Below are positions 22,133 to 30,620 of a stretch of 31,095 bases of DNA, piece by piece. Location of the stretch: positions 1-31,095 of IMG/VR virus record IMGVR_UViG_3300046692_000202; one strand, given 5' to 3'. The notes beneath the pieces are model-generated. The model saw only the letters and a program-made list of their open reading frames with translations. It made no database searches and was not told the origin of the DNA. Origin of the DNA: a virus. The translations under genes were made by a program, and so were the position numbers. The first letter of the stretch is position 1, and the number at the start of each line of letters is the position of its first letter.

Positions 22133-22462
22133 ATGTTTGAGTTCACGTGGCTGGCCAGCTATGACGCCACCAAAACAGTCACCCCGACCGTCAAGCCCAT
22201 AAAGTTCGGCGATGGGTACGAGCAGCGACAGGGGAGTGGCATCAATCGCCAGCCACGCAAGTTTGACCTGACGTTCACGAGAAAAATCGAAGAAATTGAT
22301 GCCATTGAGTCCTTCATATCCGCCCGAGGCGCTATTGAGGCCTTCAAGTACACACACCCCGGCCAAGCAGCCGGGGTTTTTGTTTGCCGTGAATGGAAAC
22401 GAACAGATATTTACTTTGATGTGCACGGGTTTGCGGCGACGTTTGAGGAGGTTTACGAATGA
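22133..22462 (+). CDS. Minor tail protein M-like
   Basis: A 109-residue protein of the lambda gpM type (PF05939): FEFTWLASYDATKTVTPTVKPIKFGDGYEQR, then KFDLTFTRKIEEIDAIESFISARGAIEAFKYT and the end GFAATFEEVYE. It is part of the tail tip. It overlaps the L-like gene by 4 bases (ATGA). A terminator-like hairpin (22356-22381) lies inside its coding region. Confidence 0.92.
   Translation: MFEFTWLASYDATKTVTPTVKPIKFGDGYEQRQGSGINRQPRKFDLTFTRKIEEIDAIESFISARGAIEAFKYTHPGQAAGVFVCREWKRTDIYFDVHGFAATFEEVYE
22356..22381 (+). terminator. Terminator-like hairpin inside the M-like gene
   Basis: ACCCCGGC (22356-22363) pairs perfectly with GCCGGGGT (22370-22377) around CAAGCA, followed by TTTTTG. It has all the marks of an intrinsic terminator but lies within codons 75-83 of the gene. 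Confidence 0.6.
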
Positions 22463-23151
22463 GTGAGCTTCAGGGGCAGCTGTCGCTGGCGAAGGGGCTG
22501 ACGATCTGGGAAGGCTTCGATCTTGTCCTTCCCGACCAGACATTCCATTTCCACGCGGGGACCAATCAGTTACTGGGTTCGGTTATTTGGCAAGGGGTCA
22601 CCTATACGCCTTGGCCACTTCAGGCTGTGGATTTCGGCACGCCGAGCCAAGGCTCGCCCGCCAGACCAAAATTTCAGGTAGGCAACTTCGGCGGCACGAT
22701 TTCGGCTCTGTGTCGCGAATACGAGGACTTGTTGAGCGTGAGGCTCAAACGCCGCCGCACCCTGGTTAAATACCTGGACGCTGTGAATTTCGCGGGAGGC
22801 AACCCTACGGCCAACCCGGCTGAAGAGTATCCGGTTGAAACGTGGATCATCACGCGCAAGGTCAATGAGACGCCTGCCGCTATCGAATTCGAGCTTGGCT
22901 CGCCGCTAGACCTTCAGGGCGTTAAATTGCCTCGGCGTCAGGTGGTGGCCGGCACTTGCCTCTGGGCTTATCGCTCAGGTGAGTGCGGCTATGCCGGTCC
23001 GCCCGTGGCCGATTACGCCAATAACCCCACCAGCGACCCGGCCAAAGACCAATGCAGCCGCGCGCTTAGCGGGTGCAAGTTACGCTTTGGAGAGAACGGT
23101 GAGCTTCCATTCGGCGGCTTCCCTGGCATCGCCCGCGTTCCGAGACTCTGA
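22459..23151 (+). CDS. Minor tail protein L-like with four-cysteine cluster
   Basis: A 230-residue protein of the lambda gpL type. The N-terminal part (LQGQLSLAKGLTIWEGFDLVLPD, YTPWPLQAVDFGTPSQGSPARPKFQVGN) is beta-rich; the C-terminal part holds C167, C176, C199 and C206 (GTCLWAYRSGECGY; QCSRALSGCKLRFG). Lambda gpL carries an oxygen-sensitive [4Fe-4S] cluster on the equivalent cysteines, so the same is likely here. It builds the tail tip with M, K, I and J. The ATG overlaps the M stop. Confidence 0.93.
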   Translation: MSELQGQLSLAKGLTIWEGFDLVLPDQTFHFHAGTNQLLGSVIWQGVTYTPWPLQAVDFGTPSQGSPARPKFQVGNFGGTISALCREYEDLLSVRLKRRRTLVKYLDAVNFAGGNPTANPAEEYPVETWIITRKVNETPAAIEFELGSPLDLQGVKLPRRQVVAGTCLWAYRSGECGYAGPPVADYANNPTSDPAKDQCSRALSGCKLRFGENGELPFGGFPGIARVPRL

Positions 23152-23153
23152 CC

Positions 23154-23924
23154 ATGACCGAATTGCTCAATACATGCCGGGCAGATGCCGTCGCGCATGC
23201 GCTTGCTGAATATCCCAAGGAATCGGTCGGACTAGTTATCAATGTGCGAGGAAAGCCGCGGTATGTGCCGTGCCGAAATCAAGCCGAGGATCCGGCTATC
23301 TTGGCTATGTATCACTCTGTCTTGCCAGATGGTACTGGCGCTGATCCGTTCGACAGGCCTGATTTCATACTCCACCCAGAGGACTATGCCGCCGCCGAGG
23401 ACATGGGCGATATCATCGCTGTCGTTCACTCTCATCCAGATTCCGGTCCAGAGCCGAGCTTGTTCGATATTGCAGTCCACGCGAAAAGTCGAATGGTGTG
23501 GTGGATCGTTGGTTTGAAAGACGGGGTACCAACTTGGCATGAGATGCCGGCCGCCGGCGAAATGCCGCTGGAGGGACGTGTGTTCGTCCACGGCGCCATC
23601 GACTGCTACACGCTGATCCGCGACTACTACCGGCAGGAGCGTGGTATCGAGTTATTGGACTTCTACCGCCAGGATGACTGGTGGCACAAAGGGGGGAACC
23701 TCTACGTCGAAAACTTCGCCAAGGCCGGCTTCGTTGAGACTAGTACGCCGAGCAATGGTGACGTGGTCATCATGGCGATCGGTAGCCCGACGCCATGCCA
23801 CGGTGCGATATGGCTGGATGGCGACATCCTATTGCATCACCTATATGGTCGCCTGAGCTGTCGCGATGTGTACGGAGCAGCATTTCGCGAACGCACGACG
23901 CACTTCCTCACCTACAAAGGGTAG
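23154..23924 (+). CDS. Tail tip protein K-like, JAMM plus NlpC/P60
   Basis: A 256-residue two-domain peptidase. Domain one (about 1-130) has a JAMM zinc site: E23 and H92-S-H94-P followed by S102 and D105. Domain two (about 140-256) is NlpC/P60 with C151 (DCYTLIRDYY) and H216 (CHGAIW). In lambda-type phages gpK has both domains and is needed for tail tip assembly and probably for cutting peptidoglycan at entry. Both catalytic sets look intact. It begins two bases after the L-like stop. Confidence 0.95.
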   Translation: MTELLNTCRADAVAHALAEYPKESVGLVINVRGKPRYVPCRNQAEDPAILAMYHSVLPDGTGADPFDRPDFILHPEDYAAAEDMGDIIAVVHSHPDSGPEPSLFDIAVHAKSRMVWWIVGLKDGVPTWHEMPAAGEMPLEGRVFVHGAIDCYTLIRDYYRQERGIELLDFYRQDDWWHKGGNLYVENFAKAGFVETSTPSNGDVVIMAIGSPTPCHGAIWLDGDILLHHLYGRLSCRDVYGAAFRERTTHFLTYKG

Positions 23925-23982
23925 GTCCTGTATTTGTTCGCGCCTTCCCTGCTAGAGTCGCCAAAACACATGGAGGTTCACT

Positions 23983-24411
23983 ATGCGCAAAACACTCGTA
24001 GCTCTGTCTTTGATCGCGCTGGCAGGATGCTCGACAACTCAGGTGCCGACCGATAAAGCAGTGCGAGTTCCTACCGACAGAGTTCTCGCTTATGCATCGA
24101 AGCCGACAGAACCTTACGGGACGATTGTCGTAACTCGCGACACTGGTCTAGTCGGTGGTGCGTGCTATGTGGGTATCCTGGTTGACGGGAGGTTCTCGGC
24201 GCGAATCGATACCGGCGAAATAGTAAGCCTGTATGTACCTGTCGGAGAGCATCTGGTCGGCTTGGTAGGCGACGAGCAAAGCGGCGGCGTCTGCGGTTGG
24301 GGCGAGTTGCGCAAGGAGCAGTCAACGACTCTTTCGACTGGGCAGGTGAAGCGCTTCCGTATAGGCGGAGACACGAACATCGGGCTCGACATAAGGCCCT
24401 CGTCAACCTGA
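23983..24411 (+). CDS. Small lipoprotein, moron between tail genes K and I
   Basis: A 142-residue protein with a lipoprotein signal (MRKTLVALSLIALAGC; lipobox LAGC, Cys16), then a beta-rich domain (PYGTIVVTRDTGLVGGACYVGILVDGRF, SLYVPVGEHLVGLV, QVKRFRIGGDTNIGLDI). This kind of domain occurs in DUF2846-like lipoproteins of Pseudomonas. It breaks the usual K-I-J order, has its own ribosome-binding site (GGAGG, 23972-23976) and ends before an intrinsic terminator, so it looks like an accessory (moron) gene. It may be exposed at the outer membrane of the lysogen, for example to block superinfection, but that is inference. Confidence 0.85.
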   Translation: MRKTLVALSLIALAGCSTTQVPTDKAVRVPTDRVLAYASKPTEPYGTIVVTRDTGLVGGACYVGILVDGRFSARIDTGEIVSLYVPVGEHLVGLVGDEQSGGVCGWGELRKEQSTTLSTGQVKRFRIGGDTNIGLDIRPSST

Positions 24412-24429
24412 TCAGAATTCAAAAAATGG

Positions 24430-24450
24430 CCGCCTCCGGGCGGTTTTTTT
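24430..24450 (+). terminator. Intrinsic terminator after the lipoprotein gene
   Basis: CCGCC (24430-24434) pairs with GGCGG (24439-24443) around TCCG, followed by seven T (24444-24450). The stem can lengthen with A-T pairs on each side. It lies just before the I-like gene. Confidence 0.85.
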
Positions 24451-24466
24451 ATGCCCGGAGAAAAGT

Positions 24467-25090
24467 ATGACCGCTGCCCAACAAAAAGCCCTGACCAGGA
24501 TTTTGCTCTCTGGCAGCCTGGCTAAAGCTTTCGGCCGTGAGCATTTTCGCCTACTTGAAACGGGTACGACCGCCGAAGCATTCAGTGCGCTGAAGCATAC
24601 CGTAGAAGGTTTCGAGGACTTCATCCGAGACTCCGCACGCCGAGGCATTCGCTATGCGATTTTCCGGAACCGAGAAAACGTTAAAGAAGACGGATTCACT
24701 CTGAGCGGGACCACTGAGGTTCGAATTGTCCCGGTCATCGCGGGCAGCAAGAGCGGCGGGATTTTCCAGACTGTTGTGGGGGTTGTCCTGATTGTCGCGT
24801 CGGTGGTTATTACAGCTTTGTCTGGGGGCACGGCAACGCCATTTACTGCCGGGCTTATGTCCGTGGGTATTGCTATGACTATTGGCGGGGTAATTCAAAT
24901 GCTCACACCGGTCCCCAAAGCGCCAGGACAGCAAGAGCAGGGTGTCACGGAGAATAAGCCGAGCTACCTGTTCAACGGTGCGTTCAATTCCACCCAACAA
25001 GGGCTTCCAGTCTCGCTGATTTTCGGTGAAATGTTGACCGGCTCAAGCGTTGTCGCTATCGGCACTTGGGCAGAGGCGATTCCCGTATGA
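24467..25090 (+). CDS. Tail assembly protein I-like
   Basis: A 207-residue protein of the lambda gpI type. Residues about 17-90 are a ubiquitin-like part (GSLAKAFGREHFRLLETGTTAEAFSAL; ending TTEVRIVPVIAG), residues about 99-146 hold two hydrophobic glycine-rich segments, and the C-terminus (NGAFNSTQQGLPVSLIFGEML) is typical. GGAGAAAAGT lies just before the ATG. The end overlaps the J-like gene (ATGA). It is needed for assembly of the tail tip. Confidence 0.93.
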   Translation: MTAAQQKALTRILLSGSLAKAFGREHFRLLETGTTAEAFSALKHTVEGFEDFIRDSARRGIRYAIFRNRENVKEDGFTLSGTTEVRIVPVIAGSKSGGIFQTVVGVVLIVASVVITALSGGTATPFTAGLMSVGIAMTIGGVIQMLTPVPKAPGQQEQGVTENKPSYLFNGAFNSTQQGLPVSLIFGEMLTGSSVVAIGTWAEAIPV

Positions 25091-28000
25091 GCGAAGTCAT
25101 TGTTGGTTGCAAGGGTGGTGGCGGGAAAGGCGGTGGTGGCAGCGGTTCTGCACGTGCCGCCGTAGAGGCTCCGGATAGTTTTCGCTCTCGGCAGCATGTG
25201 CGCGTGCTTCATGCGATTTGCGAAGGTGAGATTGAAGGGATTGTCGGTGGCGACCAAGGTGTTTTCTTCGACGACGTTCCCCTGCAAAACACCGACGGTA
25301 GTTACAACTTCACGAACGTCGGTATTGATTTTCGCCCAGGTACGCAGTGGCAGGCATATATGCCGATCACGGGCTTGGAGGCTGAGCAATCCGTGGGAGT
25401 GGAGATGAAGCTCGCCATCCCAATTGAGCGGGCCGTCACCGACTCGGATGTTGACGCGGTTCGCATCACCGTCAGTACGCCTCAAATGTTCCAGCAAAGC
25501 ACATCGAACGGCGACTACAGCGGTTCGTTTGCCGCTTTTCGAATTGAGGCAAAGGTGGGTAGTGGTGGGTGGATTCCGCTGTGCGCTGACTTGACGCTCA
25601 ACGGCAAAACCATGAGTCGAACCCAGTTTTCTTACTACTTGCGCTTGCCGTTGTCCGGTGGGCTGCCGCGCTACGTCCGGGTTACGCGGGCTTCAGCTGA
25701 CTCGACCAGTGCCGCCATCCAGAACCGAACCTTCTTTGACAGCATGACGCTTATCTGGGACGAGAAACTGCGTTACCCGAACACGGCGATGGTGGGTCTC
25801 TCGATCGACGCCCAACAGTTCGCCAGCATTCCGCGAATGGCGTTCCTGATCAAAGGCATCAAGGTTTTGGTGCCGAGCAACTACAACCCATTGACACGGG
25901 TGTACACCGGTTCTTGGAACGGCACCTTTATCCGCGCCTGGACCGATAACCCTGCATGGATCTGGTACGACTTGCTCACCAACACCCGCTATGGGCTTGG
26001 TGCGTTGCTCGACTCGACGCTTATTGAGAAATATTCGCTGTACAGCATCGCCCAGTATTGCGACGTGCTGGTGCCGGACGGATACGGCGGCATGGAGCCG
26101 CGCTTTACTTGCAACCTGGCTCTGACTGTTCAAGCGGATGCCTGGAAACTAGTCAACGATATGGTTTCGGTCTTCCGCGCGATCTGTTTCTGGGCTGGCG
26201 GATCACTAACTGCCGTCCAAGACGCGCCTCGGGCTAGTAGTCGCTATCCGTTTAACAATTCGAACGTGGTGGGTGGGGAGTTCAATTACCAGTCGGTCGC
26301 TTCCGATCAGCGCTTCAACGTAGCTGCGGTCACATGGAACGACCCACTGCAGCAATATAAACAGTCGGTTGAGATCGTAGAGCGTCCGGAACTGATCGCG
26401 AAGTGGGGACGGATCCAACAAACCGACGTTGTGGCTGTTGGCTGTACTTCTCGCGGACAGGCGCGCCGCCTGGGCCGCTGGCTGTTATATGCCGAAAGCG
26501 AAGCGGTGACGTTTGCCACTGGCGCGGATGGGGCTTTGCCTCTGCCGGGCGACATCATTGATATCGCGGACGCAAATCGAGCAGGCGCCAGAAACGGTGG
26601 ACGGCTTCTGCCCGATAGCACCGCTTCGATGCTTCGTCTTGACGCGCCCATAGGCTTCGCTGGTGCTGGCGTGATTGGCGTGGTGCTATCGGATGGCAGC
26701 TATGCGACCGCGGCAGTCAGCATTGCTGCCGGTGCTTCGACTGTCGCCGTTTCCCCGCCGCTTGCGTCCAGTCCTTTGGCGTCCGCCCCGTGGACTTTCT
26801 CTACGGCGGCGCTAGAAACGCAGAAGTTTCGCGTTATCGGTACATCCGAAGGCGACGACGGCACCTACGGTATCAGTGCTCTCGCCTATGACCCCGACAA
26901 GTTCGACGAAGTCGAGTTTGGGACGCCTGACGTGGACAACCCGACCAGCATCGTCAACTTCGGTGCCCCGGACGCTGTAGGGCAACTGACGTTCCTTGAG
27001 TCGCTTTACGACACCGGCACCGGGCTGGCCGCGGCCAGGCTGACGGTCAGCTGGACACAGCCGGCGCGTGCGATGCGTTATGCGATTGAGGTCAAAAAGC
27101 CGGGCGGTAACTGGGAGTTTGTTGCTGAACTGTCGACGCCAAGCATTGATTTCGAGGCGGCCTCTTCCGGTGAATGGTCGGTCAGAATTACTCCGAAGTC
27201 AGTGCTTGGCATTCTAGGCCCAGCCTCTGTACAGACCTACCTGGCGCAAGCGTTGCTCGCTCCGCCCTCGGCGCTGGTCGGTCTGCGTCTGGACGTCATT
27301 AGCAGCGTGGCCACATTGGCATGGGATCCAGCTCCAGAGCTGGACGTGAAGCTTGGCGGTAGCATCAGTGTTCGCCATTCGCGCAACACGTCGTCGAACT
27401 GGGATGCTGCATTGCCGCTGACTGAAGTGGCCGGCCGCTCTACGTCCGCTGTGGTGTCGTTGCTGCCCGGCAAATACCTGGCGCGCGCCGTCGACTCCTC
27501 TGGCGTCGGCGGTCCGGTGACTGAGGTCTGGTCCGATGCTCAGGTGCCGCTGCCCACTAACGTGGTACTGACGGTTGCTGAATCGCCTGATTTCTTGGGC
27601 GTGGCCGTCAATGCCGAGGCTGTAGACGGCATTCTCAAACTGTCCGGTTCCGGCTTCTTCGATGACGTCCCTGACGTTGATGCGCTGGTGCCGGAGGTGG
27701 ATAAATCTGGCGGCTCTTTACTCCAGTTCACCTACAGCTTCACCGCGCCTTCTGACCTCGGCTACGTCTACGACTGCCGGCTGACGGCCAACATCGAGGC
27801 CGCGCTTTACGACGACGGCACCTACATCGACTCCGTGGCGGATTTCGATTCGCTCATTGGTATTGATGGCGATCCGCCGAATGGGGCCTCTCTGTCGCTG
27901 TGGGTGCGCACCTCGGATGTGTCGCCTGCCGTGTGGTCGGCTTGGAAACCGTTTGTTGTCGGCGATTACCGAGCGCGACAGTTCGATTTTGAGCTGCGTG

Positions 28001-28299
28001 GTTCGGTGCTGCAGGGCAGTAACTGGATTGACGTCTCGACGCTTGAAGTTGTGATCGATATGCCTGATCGCATCGAGAGCGGGAATGACATCTCGGTGCC
28101 TGTCGGCGGTCGGACGATTACCTACGCCCCGCCATTCAATGCGCCGCCGGCCGTAAGCCTAACCGCGCAAGGCCTTGCGCCTGGCGATTACTTCGACGTT
28201 TCCGCCAAGACCGCCACGGGCTTCACGGTCTTCATTCGCAATTCCAGTGGGGTCGCCCAGTCAGGCCGCTCGATTGACTACATCTCAAAGGGATACTGA
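25087..28299 (+). CDS. Tail tip / host specificity protein J-like
   Basis: A 1070-residue protein. A glycine-rich start (CKGGGGKGGGGSGS) is followed by the conserved J core (about 20-520: VRVLHAICEGEIEG, PRYVRVTRASADSTS, IWYDLLTNTRYGLGALL), fibronectin-type segments (about 630-820: LTVSWTQPARAMRYAIEVKKPGG) and a C-terminal distal region ending VAQSGRSIDYISKGY. J forms the hub of the tail tip and its last part binds the receptor. ATG 25087 overlaps the I-like stop; an upstream in-frame ATG lies inside that gene. The final domain (about 995-1070) resembles a small beta domain found at the ends of many phage tail tips. Confidence 0.94.
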   Translation: MSEVIVGCKGGGGKGGGGSGSARAAVEAPDSFRSRQHVRVLHAICEGEIEGIVGGDQGVFFDDVPLQNTDGSYNFTNVGIDFRPGTQWQAYMPITGLEAEQSVGVEMKLAIPIERAVTDSDVDAVRITVSTPQMFQQSTSNGDYSGSFAAFRIEAKVGSGGWIPLCADLTLNGKTMSRTQFSYYLRLPLSGGLPRYVRVTRASADSTSAAIQNRTFFDSMTLIWDEKLRYPNTAMVGLSIDAQQFASIPRMAFLIKGIKVLVPSNYNPLTRVYTGSWNGTFIRAWTDNPAWIWYDLLTNTRYGLGALLDSTLIEKYSLYSIAQYCDVLVPDGYGGMEPRFTCNLALTVQADAWKLVNDMVSVFRAICFWAGGSLTAVQDAPRASSRYPFNNSNVVGGEFNYQSVASDQRFNVAAVTWNDPLQQYKQSVEIVERPELIAKWGRIQQTDVVAVGCTSRGQARRLGRWLLYAESEAVTFATGADGALPLPGDIIDIADANRAGARNGGRLLPDSTASMLRLDAPIGFAGAGVIGVVLSDGSYATAAVSIAAGASTVAVSPPLASSPLASAPWTFSTAALETQKFRVIGTSEGDDGTYGISALAYDPDKFDEVEFGTPDVDNPTSIVNFGAPDAVGQLTFLESLYDTGTGLAAARLTVSWTQPARAMRYAIEVKKPGGNWEFVAELSTPSIDFEAASSGEWSVRITPKSVLGILGPASVQTYLAQALLAPPSALVGLRLDVISSVATLAWDPAPELDVKLGGSISVRHSRNTSSNWDAALPLTEVAGRSTSAVVSLLPGKYLARAVDSSGVGGPVTEVWSDAQVPLPTNVVLTVAESPDFLGVAVNAEAVDGILKLSGSGFFDDVPDVDALVPEVDKSGGSLLQFTYSFTAPSDLGYVYDCRLTANIEAALYDDGTYIDSVADFDSLIGIDGDPPNGASLSLWVRTSDVSPAVWSAWKPFVVGDYRARQFDFELRGSVLQGSNWIDVSTLEVVIDMPDRIESGNDISVPVGGRTITYAPPFNAPPAVSLTAQGLAPGDYFDVSAKTATGFTVFIRNSSGVAQSGRSIDYISKGY

Positions 28300-28302
28300 C
28301 TT

Positions 28303-29622
28303 ATGTCGCAACATGATATGACGCTGGATAACGCCCCGGGCGTGGTGTTCCGAGGTGACGCGAATAACGCGCTCAAGGCTCTGGCATCTCAGAGTGGCGG
28401 CCCGTCAGCACCTGGTGCCACGTTTCCAAGCCAGCTCTGGGCGGATACCGGTACTGGTCGACTGAGGCAGCGCAACGCTGCGAACTCGGCCTGGCTAGAC
28501 CGTGGTCCGCTCGACGCAACGCTGCGCGACGCCGCTTCAGAAGGGACTTATGCCGCTGATACCGGCGCCGTGAATGCTTTCGCCTGCAGTTTCGTGCCAG
28601 CGATCACGGCTCGAAACGAAACCACACCCCTGCGATTCAAGGTTGCCAATGGCAATACCGGGGCGTGCACCATCAATGATGGGGTCGGCACTGCTCCGCT
28701 GGTTGGTCCAACGCACGCGGCGCTGCAAGGGGGAGAGACCGTTGCCAACGGTATAGCGCTGATCCAGTGGAACAACTCGATTGGCGGTAGCGGCGCGTAT
28801 GTCCTGGTGTTCTGCACTGGCGCTGCGGGGCAGGTTGTAAATCAGCAGCTCATTGCATTTACCACCGCGGGAACAGCGCCTGCCTTCACGTTGACGCCTG
28901 TTCCAGCCATTCCCGGGTATGCAGCCCCTCAGCGGTTCAGCGTGAAGTTCAGTGCAGCGGCCCTGACAGGTGGGACCTTGAACGTTTCGGGTCGGGGTCC
29001 AAAAAACCTGAAGCAATACGACTCAGCAGGCAACAAAGTTTCCGCAATTATCGCTTCGGGGCAAATTTCAGACGTTGAATATGACGGCACAGACTGGTTG
29101 GTGCGTGACCCGCTTCCTCCAGCGTCTTCTGTAGATCCTTGGCTCATGCAGCCAATTGGCGTACCGATCCCTGTCTTTGACCACTTGGCGGGTGTCTCCA
29201 TCCCGTCGACGACGGCCGCCTATCGGTACATCAAGTTGACCGCGTCAGACAGCTACAACTCGGGCGTATTGACGTCGGAGAGCGTGACCGGATCGGCACC
29301 GCTGGTGCTGGCTTCAGCGACAATTAACTTGGCTGGCAGCCCTATCAACGGACTGTCGGTCAGCTTGATCAATACCGAGCGCCGCTCGCTCCGCCCCGGT
29401 TCGAGCGGCACGCTCGAAAACGACCAGGCGCAAAGCCACACGCACGGTCCATTGCTTTTCTGGACCACTGGGTCGGGCGCTCTTGCAGGTGGCGGCGGTA
29501 TTGGTTACTACCAAAGCATCACTGCTGGCGCGCCAGTAGACGTAGGTTCTGGCACCCCGCGAGTTGGTTCTGAGAATCGGCCCAAGAACATCGGCGCCAC
29601 CTACTATATGAGGATCAAATAA
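28303..29622 (+). CDS. Tail fibre protein
   Basis: A 439-residue protein beginning SQHDMTLDNAPGVVFRGDANNAL, a start I know from Pseudomonas phage tail fibres that attach to the tip. The middle is repetitive beta structure (ALVGPT..., TGGTLNVSGRGPKNLKQYD). The C-terminus ENRPKNIGATYYMRIK is of the phage tail collar type. It lies right after J and before a fibre-assembly gene. It probably contacts the host surface; the receptor is unknown. Confidence 0.88.
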   Translation: MSQHDMTLDNAPGVVFRGDANNALKALASQSGGPSAPGATFPSQLWADTGTGRLRQRNAANSAWLDRGPLDATLRDAASEGTYAADTGAVNAFACSFVPAITARNETTPLRFKVANGNTGACTINDGVGTAPLVGPTHAALQGGETVANGIALIQWNNSIGGSGAYVLVFCTGAAGQVVNQQLIAFTTAGTAPAFTLTPVPAIPGYAAPQRFSVKFSAAALTGGTLNVSGRGPKNLKQYDSAGNKVSAIIASGQISDVEYDGTDWLVRDPLPPASSVDPWLMQPIGVPIPVFDHLAGVSIPSTTAAYRYIKLTASDSYNSGVLTSESVTGSAPLVLASATINLAGSPINGLSVSLINTERRSLRPGSSGTLENDQAQSHTHGPLLFWTTGSGALAGGGGIGYYQSITAGAPVDVGSGTPRVGSENRPKNIGATYYMRIK

Positions 29623-30134
29623 TGCCGTATGCAGCGGATGGGAAGATCGCCGTCGATGATTTTGATGGGTCTATTGAAATCACCGAAGCGCAATATGCGG
29701 AAGCTCTGGAAGGGATGCTAAATGGACTTTGCGTGACGATAAGCGGCGGTTTTAAAGTCGCGCCGCCTGAGCCGCTTCCAATCCCGCCTGAGCCAGAACT
29801 GACCCCAGCTGAAATCGAGGCGACGGCCTTCGCGGTTCTGTATTCGAAGCAGCGGCAAGCGCTTGCGCAGATCAGCGCAATTCAGTCGCGGGTTGATGCG
29901 CTGAATTACCTGATTAACGACCAGGATCCTGACGACCCCGATTATCTGGAGCCGACTGGAGCAGAGATTGCCGAGCTTCCGGTGCGTAAGGCTCAACTCA
30001 AACTGTGGAATTCCTACCGCGCCAAGCTGGGACGGGTAACCGGACTTGCCGGCTGGTATCAGACGCCAGCTTGGCCGGTGATACCGGAGCCGTATACCTC
30101 TGAAATGTCCGCAGAGGTTCCTCTAGCCTCTTAA
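29622..30134 (+). CDS. Tail fibre assembly chaperone-like protein
   Basis: A 170-residue protein. It has a short N-terminal beta part, a proline-rich linker (PPEPLPIPPEPELTP), then a helical part (FAVLYSKQRQALAQISAIQSRVDALNYLI) and an end with KLWNSYRAKLGRVTGLAGWYQTPAWPVIP, which matches the tail fibre assembly family (PF02413): the Y/W-rich PxWP ending is typical. The ATG overlaps the fibre stop (TAATG). It should help folding or attachment of the upstream fibre. Confidence 0.85.
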   Translation: MPYAADGKIAVDDFDGSIEITEAQYAEALEGMLNGLCVTISGGFKVAPPEPLPIPPEPELTPAEIEATAFAVLYSKQRQALAQISAIQSRVDALNYLINDQDPDDPDYLEPTGAEIAELPVRKAQLKLWNSYRAKLGRVTGLAGWYQTPAWPVIPEPYTSEMSAEVPLAS

Positions 30135-30154
30135 CTAACCACCCAAAATCACAC

Positions 30155-30175
30155 AACCGCAAAAGCGGTTTTTTT
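30155..30175 (+). terminator. Intrinsic terminator before the endolysin gene
   Basis: AACCGC (30155-30160) pairs with GCGGTT (30165-30170) around AAAA, followed by T to 30175. The sequence after it (GTGCCTGGAGAAAAGTTATG) is nearly the same as after the terminator at 24430-24450. Confidence 0.85.
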
Positions 30176-30192
30176 GTGCCTGGAGAAAAGTT

Positions 30193-30618
30193 ATGCCCGC
30201 AACCGAAAATGATCGCGACATCCTTGCGCGCACCATCTGGGGCGAGGCTCGCGGCGAGTCGATGGCCGGCAAAATCGCCGTGGCCTGGACGATCCGCAAT
30301 CGCGTTTTCGATGGAAAGGATAAGTCGTGGTGGGGTGAGGGGTACGCCGGTGTCTGCCAGGCCAAGTACCAGTTCAGCTGCTGGAACAAGGGCGACCCGA
30401 ATTACCCGTTCCTGAGTGGCGCGCGGCAGATCCCGTTCCGCGAGTTGGCTCAGTGTCGCGTTGTGGCTGACCAGGTGGTTGACGGCAACGTGCCGGATCC
30501 TACCAGCGGCGCCACTCACTATTACGCGATCGCAATGAAGGTGCCGCCAGCCTGGGCGTCGAAGGCTAAGCAGACGCTGCATCTCGGCGGCCACGTTTTC
30601 TTCAAGGATGTGCCCTGA
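30193..30618 (+). CDS. Endolysin, SleB-type cell wall hydrolase
   Basis: A 141-residue protein of the Hydrolase_2/SleB family (PF07486). The catalytic Glu is probably E18 in IWGEARGE; other family segments are WTIRNRVF, VCQAKYQFSCWN and GATHYYA. SleB-type enzymes are lytic transglycosylase-like and cut peptidoglycan. There is no signal peptide or membrane anchor, so it needs the holin encoded at 8419-8736 for release. It is 21 kb from the holin and spanins in this window; the likely reason is gene order, as it is the last gene of the late operon. Confidence 0.92.
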   Translation: MPATENDRDILARTIWGEARGESMAGKIAVAWTIRNRVFDGKDKSWWGEGYAGVCQAKYQFSCWNKGDPNYPFLSGARQIPFRELAQCRVVADQVVDGNVPDPTSGATHYYAIAMKVPPAWASKAKQTLHLGGHVFFKDVP

Positions 30619-30620
30619 GC

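Noticed and set aside
23934-23958. Promoter TTGTTC/TAGAGT before the lipoprotein gene
   Set aside because: The spacer of 13 bases is too short for a sigma-70 promoter and both boxes are weak.
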